Shown here: in pieces, positions 17,866-26,914 of the stretch
Position numbering within the stretch: position 1 is the first letter of the stretch
Layout of the letters: each line of letters opens with the position of its first letter
NCBI GenBank assembly: GCA_020024645.1
Contig: JAHHTN010000003.1
Coordinates: 1 to 62,210 of the forward strand
DNA length: 62,210 nucleotides
Direction: 5' to 3'
Origin: Faecalimonas sp.
Lineage (GTDB): Bacteria > Bacillota > Clostridia > Lachnospirales > Lachnospiraceae
Made by a program: the position numbers and the translations under genes
The notes under the pieces: model-generated
What the model was told of the DNA's origin: nothing
Databases searched by the model: none
The model's input: only the letters and a program-made list of their open reading frames with translations

Positions 17866-20800
17866 TTATTCTATCAATCCTTTTAAACCACTTATCACAA
17901 TTTTTACGCATTCTAATATATTTTCATCTTTCTCACGTTTATTTCTTCCTTTTTTCTGATAAATAAAATATGGATTTGTTTCTACCTTAAACGTCAAATC
18001 ACCTTTATACTGTTGTAAAAGAAGAGTAATTCGTTCTGCACATACTTTCGCTTTCTCATACATAGTAAACTTATATTCTTCTCCTTTTTGTTCTATAGAA
18101 ACAATATAAGCACTGTGGGCAGATGCTTTCACCAAAGCGATATGAAGTAACTGTTGCACTTTTTTAGGAATATCACCAAAACGATCAATCAATTCCTCTA
18201 CCATATCATCCATCTCTTCTTGATTTTCAATACTAGCAATCCTTTTATAAATATCTAATTTTTGATATTCATTCGGTATATATGAAGATGGAATATATGC
18301 ATCTACATTTAAATCTATTGTTGTCGTATAAGATTCTTCCTCAATTTCTCCTTTTAAATATTTTACAGCTTCATTCAACATTTTGCAGTACAACTCATAT
18401 CCAACAGCCTCCATATGACCATGCTGCTCTGCACCCAAAAGATTTCCTGCTCCTCGAATTTCTAAATCACGCATTGCAATTTTAAACCCCGAACCTAAAT
18501 CTGTAAATTCTCGAATAGCTGAAAGTCTTTTTTCTGCAACCTCTTTCAATAATTTATCTCTTTTATATAGCATAAATGCATATGCCATTCTATTAGATCT
18601 TCCTACCCGTCCACGTAATTGATAAAGTTGTGAAAGACCTAATTTATCTGCTTCATGAATAATCATCGTATTTGCATTTGAAATATCAAGTCCCGTTTCA
18701 ATAATGGTAGTCGATACGAGAACATCTATTTCACCATTAATAAAATTATACATAATTTTTTCCAACTGATGTTCACTCATCTGTCCATGAGCATAAGTAA
18801 CTACCGCTTCTGGAACAAGCTTTTGAATTCTATTTGTAATCTCTTCAATATCGTTTACCTTGTTGTAAACATAATAAACTTGTCCCTGTCGTGACAGTTC
18901 CCTCTGAATCGCTTCACGTACCATTTCATCATTATATTCCATAACATATGTTTGAATTGGTATTCTATCCATCGGCGCTTCTTCCAGAACACTCATATCT
19001 CTAATTCCTATCAGACTCATATGAAGGGTTCTAGGAATCGGTGTTGCTGTTAATGTTAATACATCTATATTCTCTTTTATTTTTTTTATTTTTTCTTTAT
19101 GTTGTACACCAAAGCGTTGTTCCTCATCTATAATCAAAAGACCTAAATCCTTAAATTTCAAATCTTCACTTAAAACTCTATGTGTTCCAACAATAATATC
19201 AACTAACCCTTTTTCCGTATCTTCAATCGTTTTTTTCTGCTGTGTAGGAGTGCGAAAACGACACATTAAATCTACTCTTACCGGAAATTCCTTCATTCGC
19301 TGTACAAATGTATTGTAATGTTGCTGCGCCAATATTGTTGTAGGAACTAAATAAACTACTTGCTTATTCTCCTGCACCGCTTTAAAAGCAGCTCGAATAG
19401 CCACTTCCGTTTTTCCATATCCTACATCTCCACAAATCAAGCGATCCATGATTTTATTACTCTCCATATCTCGTTTGGTTGCTTCTATGGCCAACATTTG
19501 ATCCTCTGTTTCCTCAAATGGAAACATCTCTTCAAATTCTTTCTGCCAGACAGTATCGGGTCCATATACAAATCCCTCTTCACGTTGTCTTGTCGCATAT
19601 AATTCCACAAGATCTTTCGCAATCTCTTTAACAGCTCCTTTGACTCTCGTCTTTGTCTTTGTCCATTCCTGTGTTCCAAGACGGTTTAATTTCGGTTTTT
19701 TTGCATCCGCGCTTGCATATTTCTGAATCAAATCCAACTGAGTTGCTGGAATATATAGATTCGATCCTCCCGCATAAGATATTTTCATATAATCCTTGGA
19801 GGTTTTGTCCACATCAATTTTTTCTATCCCTTGATATATCCCCAAACCATGATTTTCATGAACAACATAATCACCAATTTTTAATTCCGAAAAACTTTGT
19901 ATTTTCTGGCCCTCATATATCTTTCGCTTACGCTTTTTCTTTCCTTTTCCAAAAATATCTGTTTCTGAAATCACCGTAAACTTCAACATTGGATATTCAT
20001 ATCCTTCTGTCACATGACCGAAAGAAACTAAAATTTCTCCCTCTTGTACAAAACGATCTTTTTCTTCACTATAAAAACTACTCAAATTATAGTCTCTCAA
20101 GTCTTCGGCAAGACGTCTTGCTCTTGTTCTCGAACCCGAAAGAAGAATAACTCGATATCCATCACGTTTCAATCTCTTCAAATCCCTCGTAAGCATCTCA
20201 AAACTATTATTATACGGAGTTACATTCTTAGCATGAAGACTATATAAATTGTTCGTCTTAAATTCTTTTGTACGTATTTCTAACGCCGAAAATCCGATAC
20301 AATAATGCTCATTCATCTTCTTTACAACTTGTGTTGTCTGATACAATGGTATATGAACATCTGCTATTTCACATCCTGCTTCTATTCGGTTTTTCTGTGC
20401 TTCCAAATACTCTTCTTCCACCCCTGTGCCTTTTTCCAATAATCTTGCCGGTTCATCCAAAAATACAATTGTTTCTTCAACTGGAAAATAATCTATGAAA
20501 GATACTCGTTCACCTTCCTCATCTGGAAAATCCGTTGCTGGATATATAACAACTTCCTCCAAATTTTCTATAGAACGTTGACTTTCCACATCAAACGTAC
20601 GAATGGAGTCAATTTCATCATCCCAAAATTCAATGCGAATTGGCACTTCTTCCGTCAATGGATAAATATCAATAATTCCTCCTCTCACAGAGAACTGCCC
20701 CATACCATCAATTTGTATTTCTCTGTCATAACCAAGTGCTACTACTTTTTGTTGCAAAGAATCAAAGTCCACTGTATCCCCCACTTTCAGTGTAAATATT

Positions 20801-21204
20801 CTTTCTGTGATTTTTCTAAGTGGCAACAGAGAATCCATAAATCCATCAAATTCAGTAATTACTGTCAATTTTTTTTCTGTCAGAAGTGCTTGAATTACTT
20901 CTAACCTTTGCTTTACCAATGCTTTTCCACGCAAATCCGCCTGATAAAACAAAAGGTCCTTTGGTGGATAATAATACACTTTTTCATCCAAAAATTTATA
21001 TTCTTCGTAAATTTCTTTTGCTTTTGCTTCACTTGAAACAGCGATGACTCTATATGTTGAATCATCGCCAAGAGCATACATTAAATGCGTTTTCTGAGAA
21101 TTGACACAACCAGCAATCTGTATCATTCCCTTTTGTTTTTTCTTCTCTTTTTGTATTTTTCCAACTTCCACCAACTCTTTCAGTGGTTCTACAAAAGCTT
21201 GCAT
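17866..21204 (-). CDS. mfd: Transcription-repair coupling factor Mfd
   Basis: A 1112-residue SF2 DNA translocase that pushes stalled RNA polymerase off DNA lesions and recruits UvrA. The N-terminal UvrB-like domains run to about 350; the polymerase-binding domain includes YVVHENHGLGIYQGIEKI near 460; the translocase has GDVGYGKTEVAIRAA (Walker A), IIDEEQRFGVQHKE (Walker B) and QLRGRVGRS (motif VI). The C-terminal TRCF domain ends at 1112. Slightly shorter than Bacillus subtilis Mfd (about 1177). GGAGG lies before ATG 21204. Pth lies 11 bases upstream, the common Firmicutes order pth-mfd-prsA-spoVT. Confidence 0.97.
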   Translation of the reverse strand: MQAFVEPLKELVEVGKIQKEKKKQKGMIQIAGCVNSQKTHLMYALGDDSTYRVIAVSSEAKAKEIYEEYKFLDEKVYYYPPKDLLFYQADLRGKALVKQRLEVIQALLTEKKLTVITEFDGFMDSLLPLRKITERIFTLKVGDTVDFDSLQQKVVALGYDREIQIDGMGQFSVRGGIIDIYPLTEEVPIRIEFWDDEIDSIRTFDVESQRSIENLEEVVIYPATDFPDEEGERVSFIDYFPVEETIVFLDEPARLLEKGTGVEEEYLEAQKNRIEAGCEIADVHIPLYQTTQVVKKMNEHYCIGFSALEIRTKEFKTNNLYSLHAKNVTPYNNSFEMLTRDLKRLKRDGYRVILLSGSRTRARRLAEDLRDYNLSSFYSEEKDRFVQEGEILVSFGHVTEGYEYPMLKFTVISETDIFGKGKKKRKRKIYEGQKIQSFSELKIGDYVVHENHGLGIYQGIEKIDVDKTSKDYMKISYAGGSNLYIPATQLDLIQKYASADAKKPKLNRLGTQEWTKTKTRVKGAVKEIAKDLVELYATRQREEGFVYGPDTVWQKEFEEMFPFEETEDQMLAIEATKRDMESNKIMDRLICGDVGYGKTEVAIRAAFKAVQENKQVVYLVPTTILAQQHYNTFVQRMKEFPVRVDLMCRFRTPTQQKKTIEDTEKGLVDIIVGTHRVLSEDLKFKDLGLLIIDEEQRFGVQHKEKIKKIKENIDVLTLTATPIPRTLHMSLIGIRDMSVLEEAPMDRIPIQTYVMEYNDEMVREAIQRELSRQGQVYYVYNKVNDIEEITNRIQKLVPEAVVTYAHGQMSEHQLEKIMYNFINGEIDVLVSTTIIETGLDISNANTMIIHEADKLGLSQLYQLRGRVGRSNRMAYAFMLYKRDKLLKEVAEKRLSAIREFTDLGSGFKIAMRDLEIRGAGNLLGAEQHGHMEAVGYELYCKMLNEAVKYLKGEIEEESYTTTIDLNVDAYIPSSYIPNEYQKLDIYKRIASIENQEEMDDMVEELIDRFGDIPKKVQQLLHIALVKASAHSAYIVSIEQKGEEYKFTMYEKAKVCAERITLLLQQYKGDLTFKVETNPYFIYQKKGRNKREKDENILECVKIVISGLKGLIE

Positions 21205-21215
21205 ATATCCTCCTT

Positions 21216-21788
21216 TTATTTTACCTTTTTATTATAATCGTTCATAGCTGTTTCTATCTCGCCATTTACCATCAATTCAATTGCATTAACTGTTTTGCAA
21301 TATCCTTCTTCTACAATTTTTCTTTCTTCTTTCGAAAAATGTCCCAGCACATAATCAGCCAAATCATACTGTTTTGGTTTTTCACCTACGCCCACCTTGA
21401 TTCTTGGAAAAACAGAGTGTCCTAGATGAGCAATTATATTCTTGATTCCATTATGGCCTCCTGCACTCCCCTTCTTGCGAATACGAAGTTGTCCTACATC
21501 AAGACTAATGTCATCATAAATTACAATTAATTCTTGTTCTTCATCAACCTTAAAATAATCTACAAGACTTCTTACACTCTCTCCACTTAAATTCATGTAA
21601 GTTTGAGGTTTAGCAAGAATCACCTTTTGTCCTGCAATTATTCCTTTTCCACAAAAAGCCTTATGTTTCCTTATATCCATCGATATATTATATTTCTTTG
21701 CAATAACATCTATGACGTCAAATCCCACATTATGACGTGTTCCTTCATATTGAGAAGTTGGATTTCCTAGCCCTACAATAATATACAT
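21216..21788 (-). CDS. pth: Peptidyl-tRNA hydrolase
   Basis: Cleaves peptidyl-tRNA released by stalled ribosomes; 190 residues. MYIIVGLGNPTSQYEGTRHNVGFD carries the conserved Asn10 and His20, with YDDISLDVGQLRIRKKGSAGGHNGIK later. The open frame runs upstream to 21881 but AGGAG lies seven bases before ATG 21788 and homologues begin there. Forms a transcript with mfd, 11 bases downstream. Confidence 0.96.
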   Translation of the reverse strand: MYIIVGLGNPTSQYEGTRHNVGFDVIDVIAKKYNISMDIRKHKAFCGKGIIAGQKVILAKPQTYMNLSGESVRSLVDYFKVDEEQELIVIYDDISLDVGQLRIRKKGSAGGHNGIKNIIAHLGHSVFPRIKVGVGEKPKQYDLADYVLGHFSKEERKIVEEGYCKTVNAIELMVNGEIETAMNDYNKKVK

Positions 21789-21937
21789 ATCGTCACTCCT
21801 TTTTCTTTTATCTTTTTCTATTCTACAAGAACATTTTCTATTTGTCACGCAAAGACACGAATATTTTTTTCTTCTAATCATATATTATACAAAACTAATT
21901 ATACGTTTCCCAATGTATATAGATGAGGAGGGACTTC

Positions 21938-22369
21938 ATGAGTTCAAAAACAAAAATAGTTGTTCTGCATATGAAAGAAATTATTTACACTGCCATTTTT
22001 GTTATTTTGGGAGTTCTTTTTATTTTACTTTTAGTATTTATGTTCTTCCCAAAAAATAAAAAATCACTGGATACTACAAAAGAATACACCCCTGGAATTT
22101 ACACATCCACAGTAAGTCTAAATAACACAGATTTAGAAATTGAGGTTACTGTTGAACAGTCAAAAATCGCTTCTATCCGTTGCGTTAATCTAAGCGAATC
22201 AGTTACTACAATGTATCCTTTACTTCAACCTGTAATCGAAAATATTGCTGAACAAGTCTGCGAGAAGCAATCGACCAAAAACATTACTTATCCAAAAGAT
22301 AATCCATACACCTCTCAAATGATTGTTTCTGCCATCGAAAACGCATTAAAAAAAGCCTCAGTTAAATGA
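21938..22369 (+). CDS. Small membrane-anchored protein, possible FMN-binding-like domain
   Basis: 143 residues, not firmly recognised. One membrane segment near residues 15-37 (EIIYTAIFVILGVLFILLL) is followed by an extracellular domain: YTPGIYTSTVSLNNTDLEIEV, then EQSKIASIRCVNLSES. The phrase PGIYTST...LEIEVTVEQSKI resembles the start of FMN-binding domains (gIYtgta...vtVtvedGkI), but the flavin-attachment threonine motif is not clear. AGGAGGG precedes ATG 21938, so the earlier ATG at 21923 is rejected. Divergent from pth, plus strand, apparently monocistronic. Confidence 0.6.
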   Translation: MSSKTKIVVLHMKEIIYTAIFVILGVLFILLLVFMFFPKNKKSLDTTKEYTPGIYTSTVSLNNTDLEIEVTVEQSKIASIRCVNLSESVTTMYPLLQPVIENIAEQVCEKQSTKNITYPKDNPYTSQMIVSAIENALKKASVK

Positions 22370-22441
22370 CAACGTACTCTGTCTTTTATTCATTTTATTA
22401 TGGGAAAGTATTTTCCTGACCTGGCACTAGATTGTTGATGC

Positions 22442-22470
22442 GCCCGCAAATTCTTCTTAGTTTTGCGGGC
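22442..22470. other. Strong hairpin without U tract
   Basis: GCCCGCAAA (22442-22450) pairs perfectly with TTTGCGGGC (22462-22470) around an 11-base loop. It lies 72 bases after the stop of the plus-strand gene at 21938-22369, but no U run follows in either direction. A smaller GGAAA/TTTCC hairpin lies just upstream. It could be a processed 3' end, a weak terminator or part of a small RNA. Confidence 0.45.
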
Positions 22471-22518
22471 TATAGACTTGACTTTATCTAAGTAGACTGA
22501 AATATATTTTTTGTTTCT

Positions 22519-22542
22519 AAAAAAGGCAGTCTTTTGACCGCC
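22519..22542 (-). terminator. Intrinsic terminator after the 87-residue protein gene
   Basis: In minus-strand RNA GGCGGTC, loop AAAA, GACTGCC and then six U form a classic terminator five bases after the stop codon at 22548. Confidence 0.88.
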
Positions 22543-22547
22543 CCTCA

Positions 22548-22811
22548 TTACGCTTCTACTACTAAATATCTTCCGTCTGATAACGCAAATACTTCCGATG
22601 CATCTTCTAATTCTTCTTCAGACATCCCTTCTACATCCGCACCACTTTCGTCAAAGTATTCTCTCACTTCCTCAATAGAATCTACTACCACAGCCATGCA
22701 ATCTTCAAGAAATGCTTCCGCTTCCTCCAATGTAACAGCAACGGGTTCATCAAACAACTGCTCCTGTTTCTTTAAAAATACCTGTAAACATTCTTCATCA
22801 TATTCATACAT
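22548..22811 (-). CDS. Small acidic protein of unknown function
   Basis: 87 residues, strongly acidic (many Glu and Asp, few basic residues), beginning MYEYDEECLQVFLKKQEQLF and containing CMAVVVDSIEEVREYFDE and a C-terminal DGRYLVVEA. It has an AGGAGG ribosome site, sits 27 bases after a HAD phosphatase gene and is closed by a clear terminator, so it is a real gene. I do not recognise a family with a known role. No membrane segment or metal motif is seen. The acidic, helical first half followed by a short strand-rich end suggests a soluble protein-binding partner, which is only inference. Confidence 0.75.
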   Translation of the reverse strand: MYEYDEECLQVFLKKQEQLFDEPVAVTLEEAEAFLEDCMAVVVDSIEEVREYFDESGADVEGMSEEELEDASEVFALSDGRYLVVEA

Positions 22812-22838
22812 ATCCTTATCCTCCTAATTCATCTATTC

Positions 22839-23489
22839 CTATACAAATTTCAATAATTCACATGGTCTATCGATTATATAATCTGCTCCTGCATTCTGCA
22901 AAACTTCTTTGCTCCGGAATCCCCATGACACTCCTATTGATGTGACACCTGCTCGTCTTGCCGTTTCCACATCCACTTCCGAATCTCCTATGTAAAGACA
23001 TTCTTCTTTTGTTACTTGTAAACATTTCATTATTTGAAATACACCAGCTGGATCCGGCTTTTTTTCTATTCCTTCTCTCTGACCATTCACACAAGAAAAT
23101 CGGTGCTTTCCAAGTATCCTTGCTACCACATCAATACTTTGTTGATGTGGTTTATTAGACAGAATCGCCAACTTTATTCCACGTTCTTCTAATTCTTCCA
23201 ACATATCCATAATTCCTTCATATGCCATTACATGATATGTGCAATTCTTTCCGAAAACACTTCCATACACTTCCATTGCACTTTCAATTCTCTCCAGCTT
23301 TGTATCTCCTACCGCTTGAAGAGTGCGCTCCATAAGCACTCTTGCTCCGTCACCTACAAACTGTCTGCATTGTTCCATTGTAATATTGGTCAGCCCCAGT
23401 TTATCTAACGTCTTATTTACTGAATATGTAATGGATTCCAATGTATTGGTCAATGTGCCATCCAAATCAAATATACATACTTTATACAT
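22839..23489 (-). CDS. HAD-family phosphatase, Gph/PpaX-like
   Basis: 216 residues. FDLDGTLTNTLESI (near 8-21) is HAD motif I with the nucleophile aspartate; LAILSNKP is motif II; the lysine in EKKPDPAGV and the YIGDSEVDVETARRAGV stretch complete motifs III and IV. The four-helix cap after motif I matches phosphoglycolate phosphatase/pyrophosphatase PpaX relatives. The substrate cannot be read from sequence. It has its own sigma-A promoter and is likely co-transcribed with the 87-residue acidic protein. Confidence 0.88.
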   Translation of the reverse strand: MYKVCIFDLDGTLTNTLESITYSVNKTLDKLGLTNITMEQCRQFVGDGARVLMERTLQAVGDTKLERIESAMEVYGSVFGKNCTYHVMAYEGIMDMLEELEERGIKLAILSNKPHQQSIDVVARILGKHRFSCVNGQREGIEKKPDPAGVFQIMKCLQVTKEECLYIGDSEVDVETARRAGVTSIGVSWGFRSKEVLQNAGADYIIDRPCELLKFV

Positions 23490-23512
23490 TGTTTCACTCC
23501 TTTATACCCACT

Positions 23513-23541
23513 ATAATATTATGGTTTCCATTAAAATTCAA
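23513..23541 (-). promoter_or_regulatory. Sigma-A promoter of the HAD gene
   Basis: Minus-strand TTGAAT (23536-23541), 17-base spacer, TATTAT (23513-23518), 24 bases before the start codon. Confidence 0.65.
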
Positions 23542-23555
23542 CTATAAAAACTGCA

Positions 23556-23588
23556 CAAAAAAGATGAAAATTTGCTTTTCATCTTTTT
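23556..23588 (-). terminator. Intrinsic terminator after sigG
   Basis: In minus-strand RNA GATGAAAA, loop GCAAA and TTTTCATC followed by a U run, starting a few bases after the sigG stop codon at 23596. Confidence 0.8.
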
Positions 23589-23595
23589 CTTTTTT

Positions 23596-24375
23596 CTAAT
23601 TAATTAGATATTGTTTCATTGATTGAAGTGCATTTTTTTCAAGTCTACTCACTTGAGCTTGAGAAATACATATTTCTTTCGCTATTTCCATTTGCGTTTT
23701 CCCTTCAAAAAAACGCATCTGAATAATGTTTCTTTCACGTTCTCCCAACCGTTTCATCGCTTCTGCTAATGACAACTCTTCTATCCAATTTTCTTCTTTA
23801 TTCTTTTTATCACTAATCTGATCCATCACATACAGCGTGTCCCCATCCGAATTATAAATCGGTTCATGAAGACTCATTGGCATTTGTATCGCATCCAAAG
23901 CCTGTACAATCTCCTCCTTAGAAATTCCTATCTCACTTGCGATTTCCTGTATAGTAGGCTCTTTTAAATGAGTTTTCATATATCCCTCTTTTGCATATAT
24001 CGCTTTATATGCTGTATCTCTAAGTGAACGACTTACACGAATCGAGTTATTATCACGCATATACCTTCGAATTTCTCCAATAATCATCGGCACTGCATAA
24101 GTAGAAAACTTTACATTTAACTCTGTGTTGAAATTATTGATTGCTTTAATAAGGCCAATACACCCTATCTGAAATAAATCATCTGGATTTTCATTACTAT
24201 TAGAAAATCTTTTGATTACACTTAAAACAAGTCTTAAATTTCCTTTTATATATTTGTCTTTTGCCTCTTCATCTCCTGCTTTTATCCGAACAAACAACGC
24301 CTCTTTTTCTTCTTCTTTTAGAAGCGGAAGTTTTGCTGTATTTACACCGCATATTTCCACTTTATTCAGAGCCAT
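23596..24375 (-). CDS. sigG: RNA polymerase sporulation sigma factor SigG
   Basis: Late forespore sigma factor, 259 residues. The N-terminal NKVEICGVNTAKLPLL is diagnostic for SigG; region 2 reads GNLRLVLSVIKRFSNSNENPDDLFQIGCIGLIKAI and region 4 ends IAKEICISQAQVSRLEKNAL. It drives late spore genes, including spoVT. GAGGAGG precedes the ATG. In most Clostridia sigG follows sigE directly; here a beta-CASP RNase gene lies between them. A strong terminator follows. Confidence 0.97.
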   Translation of the reverse strand: MALNKVEICGVNTAKLPLLKEEEKEALFVRIKAGDEEAKDKYIKGNLRLVLSVIKRFSNSNENPDDLFQIGCIGLIKAINNFNTELNVKFSTYAVPMIIGEIRRYMRDNNSIRVSRSLRDTAYKAIYAKEGYMKTHLKEPTIQEIASEIGISKEEIVQALDAIQMPMSLHEPIYNSDGDTLYVMDQISDKKNKEENWIEELSLAEAMKRLGERERNIIQMRFFEGKTQMEIAKEICISQAQVSRLEKNALQSMKQYLIN

Positions 24376-24475
24376 TTTGTTACCTCCTCATCTTTCTTTA
24401 TAAGAAAAGGATTTACAAAACGGCTCCTTATATTCATTCTTTATTAAATTATAGTAAATTTTTCACCCTTGACAT

Positions 24476-26083
24476 TTATCTGTCCCATTTATCCGCAAGA
24501 TTTTGAATTTGCGTTTCAAATTTTGCTAAATCTTTATTTGACAACCCTTCATTTTTCATAATCACTTTCATTAAATATTTACCTGCCATAACAACTCTGT
24601 TAAATACTGTCATCGCACGAACAGCAGATGGTTTTTCTCCTGCTTTCTTTCTCACTTTAATGCCCTCATTTAAGATAACATTTTCAGCCAAATCAACGCT
24701 TCCTCCTGAATATGGAGCAAAAGCAGGATAACCCAATTTTTCTGTAATTGTATTTGCAAACTCATCTGTTACTGTATCTTCCCCATGTACGACAAATACA
24801 TGTTGTAGATTTGTCTCAAATCCTGAAAGCCAATTCAAAAGTCCTTTCATATCAGCATGCCCACTTATTCCTTTTAACGTTTCAATATGAGCACTTACTT
24901 CAATTTCCTCACCAAAAAGTTTTACAAGAGGGGCTCCATCAATCAATTTTCTTCCAAGCGTTCCAACAGCCTGATAACCGACAAATAAAACTGTACATTC
25001 CGATCTCCAAAGATTATGTTTTAAGTGATGACGAATACGTCCCGCTTCACACATGCCAGATGCAGAAATAATTACTTTCGGACGTTCATCAAAATTGATT
25101 GCCTTGGAATCGTCACTTGTTGTAGAAAGTTTTAGTCCCGGAAAAACAAGAGGGTTAATACCTTCTTCTACAAGTTTCATTGCCTCTTCGTCAAAACATC
25201 CTTTTGTATTTTTAGTAAATACATTTGTAGCTTCTATGGCAAGCGGACTATCCACATATACTTCAAAATTCGGATATGTTGTTACCAACTTTTTCTCTTT
25301 AATCTCCCTTATAAAATAAAGAAGTTCTTGTGTACGCCCCACCGCAAAAGATGGAATAACAACATTCCCACCTCTTGCAAAGGTTTCATTTAAAATATGG
25401 GTAAAATCCCCAATATAATCTGGTGTTTCATCTCCATGAAGCCTATTTCCATAGGTTGATTCAATCACAACATAATCTGCTTCTTTCACTTGTATAGGAT
25501 CTTTTATAATAGGTTGATTTGTATTTCCAACATCTCCAGAAAATACAATTTTCTTTTCCACTTCATCTTCCTTAATCCAAACTTCTACACAAGCCGATCC
25601 AAGTAAATGTCCAATATCTGTAAAACGAACCGATATTCCTTCATAAAGTTCTATTTTTTGGTCGTAATCACAAGGTGCTAAAAGTTCAATCGCATCCAAA
25701 GCGTCCTGCATTTCATAAAGCGGCTCATATAAAGCTTCTCCTGAACGTCTCGCTTTACGATTTCTCCATTCTGCTTCGAATTCTTGAATATGAGCGCTGT
25801 CACGAAGCATAATATTACACAAATCTGAAGTAGCAAAAGTAGTAACAATCTGCCCTCTAAATCCTCGCTTACACAACATAGGAATAAGACCCGAATGATC
25901 GATATGTGCGTGTGTCAAAAGAACACAGTCTATTTCACTCGGAACAATAGGTAATTCTTGATTTTCATACAAATCCGGTCCCTGCTCCATACCACAATCA
26001 ATTAGAATTGTCTTATTACACACTTCTAGCAAATGGCAACTTCCTGTTACTTCATGCGCCGCACCGATAAATGTCAGTTTCAT
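24476..26083 (-). CDS. MBL/beta-CASP family RNA-processing exonuclease
   Basis: 535 residues. MKLTFIGAAHEVTGSCHLLEV and THAHIDHSGLIP (HxHxDH zinc motif) open the metallo-beta-lactamase domain; the beta-CASP part contains EATNVF...SGMCEAGRIRHHL and KGISGHADMKGLLNW with later conserved histidines, as in Ysh1/CPSF-73-like RNases. Such enzymes cut or trim RNA with zinc. This is not RNase J (too short at the C terminus, different N terminus). It lies between sigE and sigG; the 80-base gap after sigE holds a TACAAT element, so separate transcription is possible. The RNA substrate is unknown. Confidence 0.88.
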   Translation of the reverse strand: MKLTFIGAAHEVTGSCHLLEVCNKTILIDCGMEQGPDLYENQELPIVPSEIDCVLLTHAHIDHSGLIPMLCKRGFRGQIVTTFATSDLCNIMLRDSAHIQEFEAEWRNRKARRSGEALYEPLYEMQDALDAIELLAPCDYDQKIELYEGISVRFTDIGHLLGSACVEVWIKEDEVEKKIVFSGDVGNTNQPIIKDPIQVKEADYVVIESTYGNRLHGDETPDYIGDFTHILNETFARGGNVVIPSFAVGRTQELLYFIREIKEKKLVTTYPNFEVYVDSPLAIEATNVFTKNTKGCFDEEAMKLVEEGINPLVFPGLKLSTTSDDSKAINFDERPKVIISASGMCEAGRIRHHLKHNLWRSECTVLFVGYQAVGTLGRKLIDGAPLVKLFGEEIEVSAHIETLKGISGHADMKGLLNWLSGFETNLQHVFVVHGEDTVTDEFANTITEKLGYPAFAPYSGGSVDLAENVILNEGIKVRKKAGEKPSAVRAMTVFNRVVMAGKYLMKVIMKNEGLSNKDLAKFETQIQNLADKWDR

Positions 26084-26162
26084 AATCTCAGCCCCTTTTT
26101 TCTTTTTATTGTAACACTTTTTATTTAAAATTGATATTAATTTATAATATTTGTATTTTTAT

Positions 26163-26903
26163 TTATTCATATCTAACAATTTCTTTTTTTAGACGCTGCA
26201 TAATTTTTTTCTCCAGCCTAGAAATGTACGACTGCGAAATTCCTAATATATCCGCAACTTCTTTTTGCGTTTTTTCTTCTCCATCCTGTGTTCCTATTCC
26301 AAAACGCATCTGCACAATCATCTTTTCGCGACTAGATAAACGGTTTATCGCTTTCATTAATAATTTTCTTTCTACTTCCGTTTCTAAATCTCTATAAATC
26401 GTATCTTCCTCTGTTCCCAAAATATCTGACAATAACAATTCATTTCCATCCCAATCTACATTCAATGGCTCATCGATAGACACTTCCAATTTCGTTTTAT
26501 TATTTCTCCTTAAATACATTAAAATTTCATTTTCAATACATCTAGAGGCATAAGTTGCTAATTTAATATTTTTCATCGGATTAAATGTATTGATAGCTTT
26601 AATTAGACCTATTGTTCCTATTGAAATCAAATCTTCTACGCCCACACCTGTATTATCAAATTTTTTAGCTATGTATACAACAAGACGAAGATTATGTTCT
26701 ATTAATGTCTTTTTCGCTACATCATCTGTTTCCGTACCAAGTTCTTCTATAACCGCTGTCTCTTCCTCCATTTCCAAAGGCGCTGGAAGTACATCCGCCC
26801 CTCCTATATAATGAATATCTCTCTTTTCCGGAAACAAAAATGTCCGAAAATTTGATATTACTTTTAGTTTAAATTGATTTGGTATCGCTACTTTTATTAT
26901 CAT
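26163..26903 (-). CDS. sigE: RNA polymerase sporulation sigma factor SigE precursor
   Basis: Early mother-cell sigma factor, 246 residues. About 25-30 N-terminal residues before HYIGGADVLPAPL form the pro-sequence that SpoIIGA removes. Region 2 carries EHNLRLVVYIAKKFDNTGVGVEDLISIGTIGLIKA and region 4 MRFGIGTQDGEEKTQKEVADILGISQSYISRLEKKI. It would drive the cotJ operon seen at 41844-42535. Located 11 bases after spoIIGA, so both are co-transcribed. Confidence 0.97.
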   Translation of the reverse strand: MIIKVAIPNQFKLKVISNFRTFLFPEKRDIHYIGGADVLPAPLEMEEETAVIEELGTETDDVAKKTLIEHNLRLVVYIAKKFDNTGVGVEDLISIGTIGLIKAINTFNPMKNIKLATYASRCIENEILMYLRRNNKTKLEVSIDEPLNVDWDGNELLLSDILGTEEDTIYRDLETEVERKLLMKAINRLSSREKMIVQMRFGIGTQDGEEKTQKEVADILGISQSYISRLEKKIMQRLKKEIVRYE

Positions 26904-26914
26904 TATTTTTCCTC

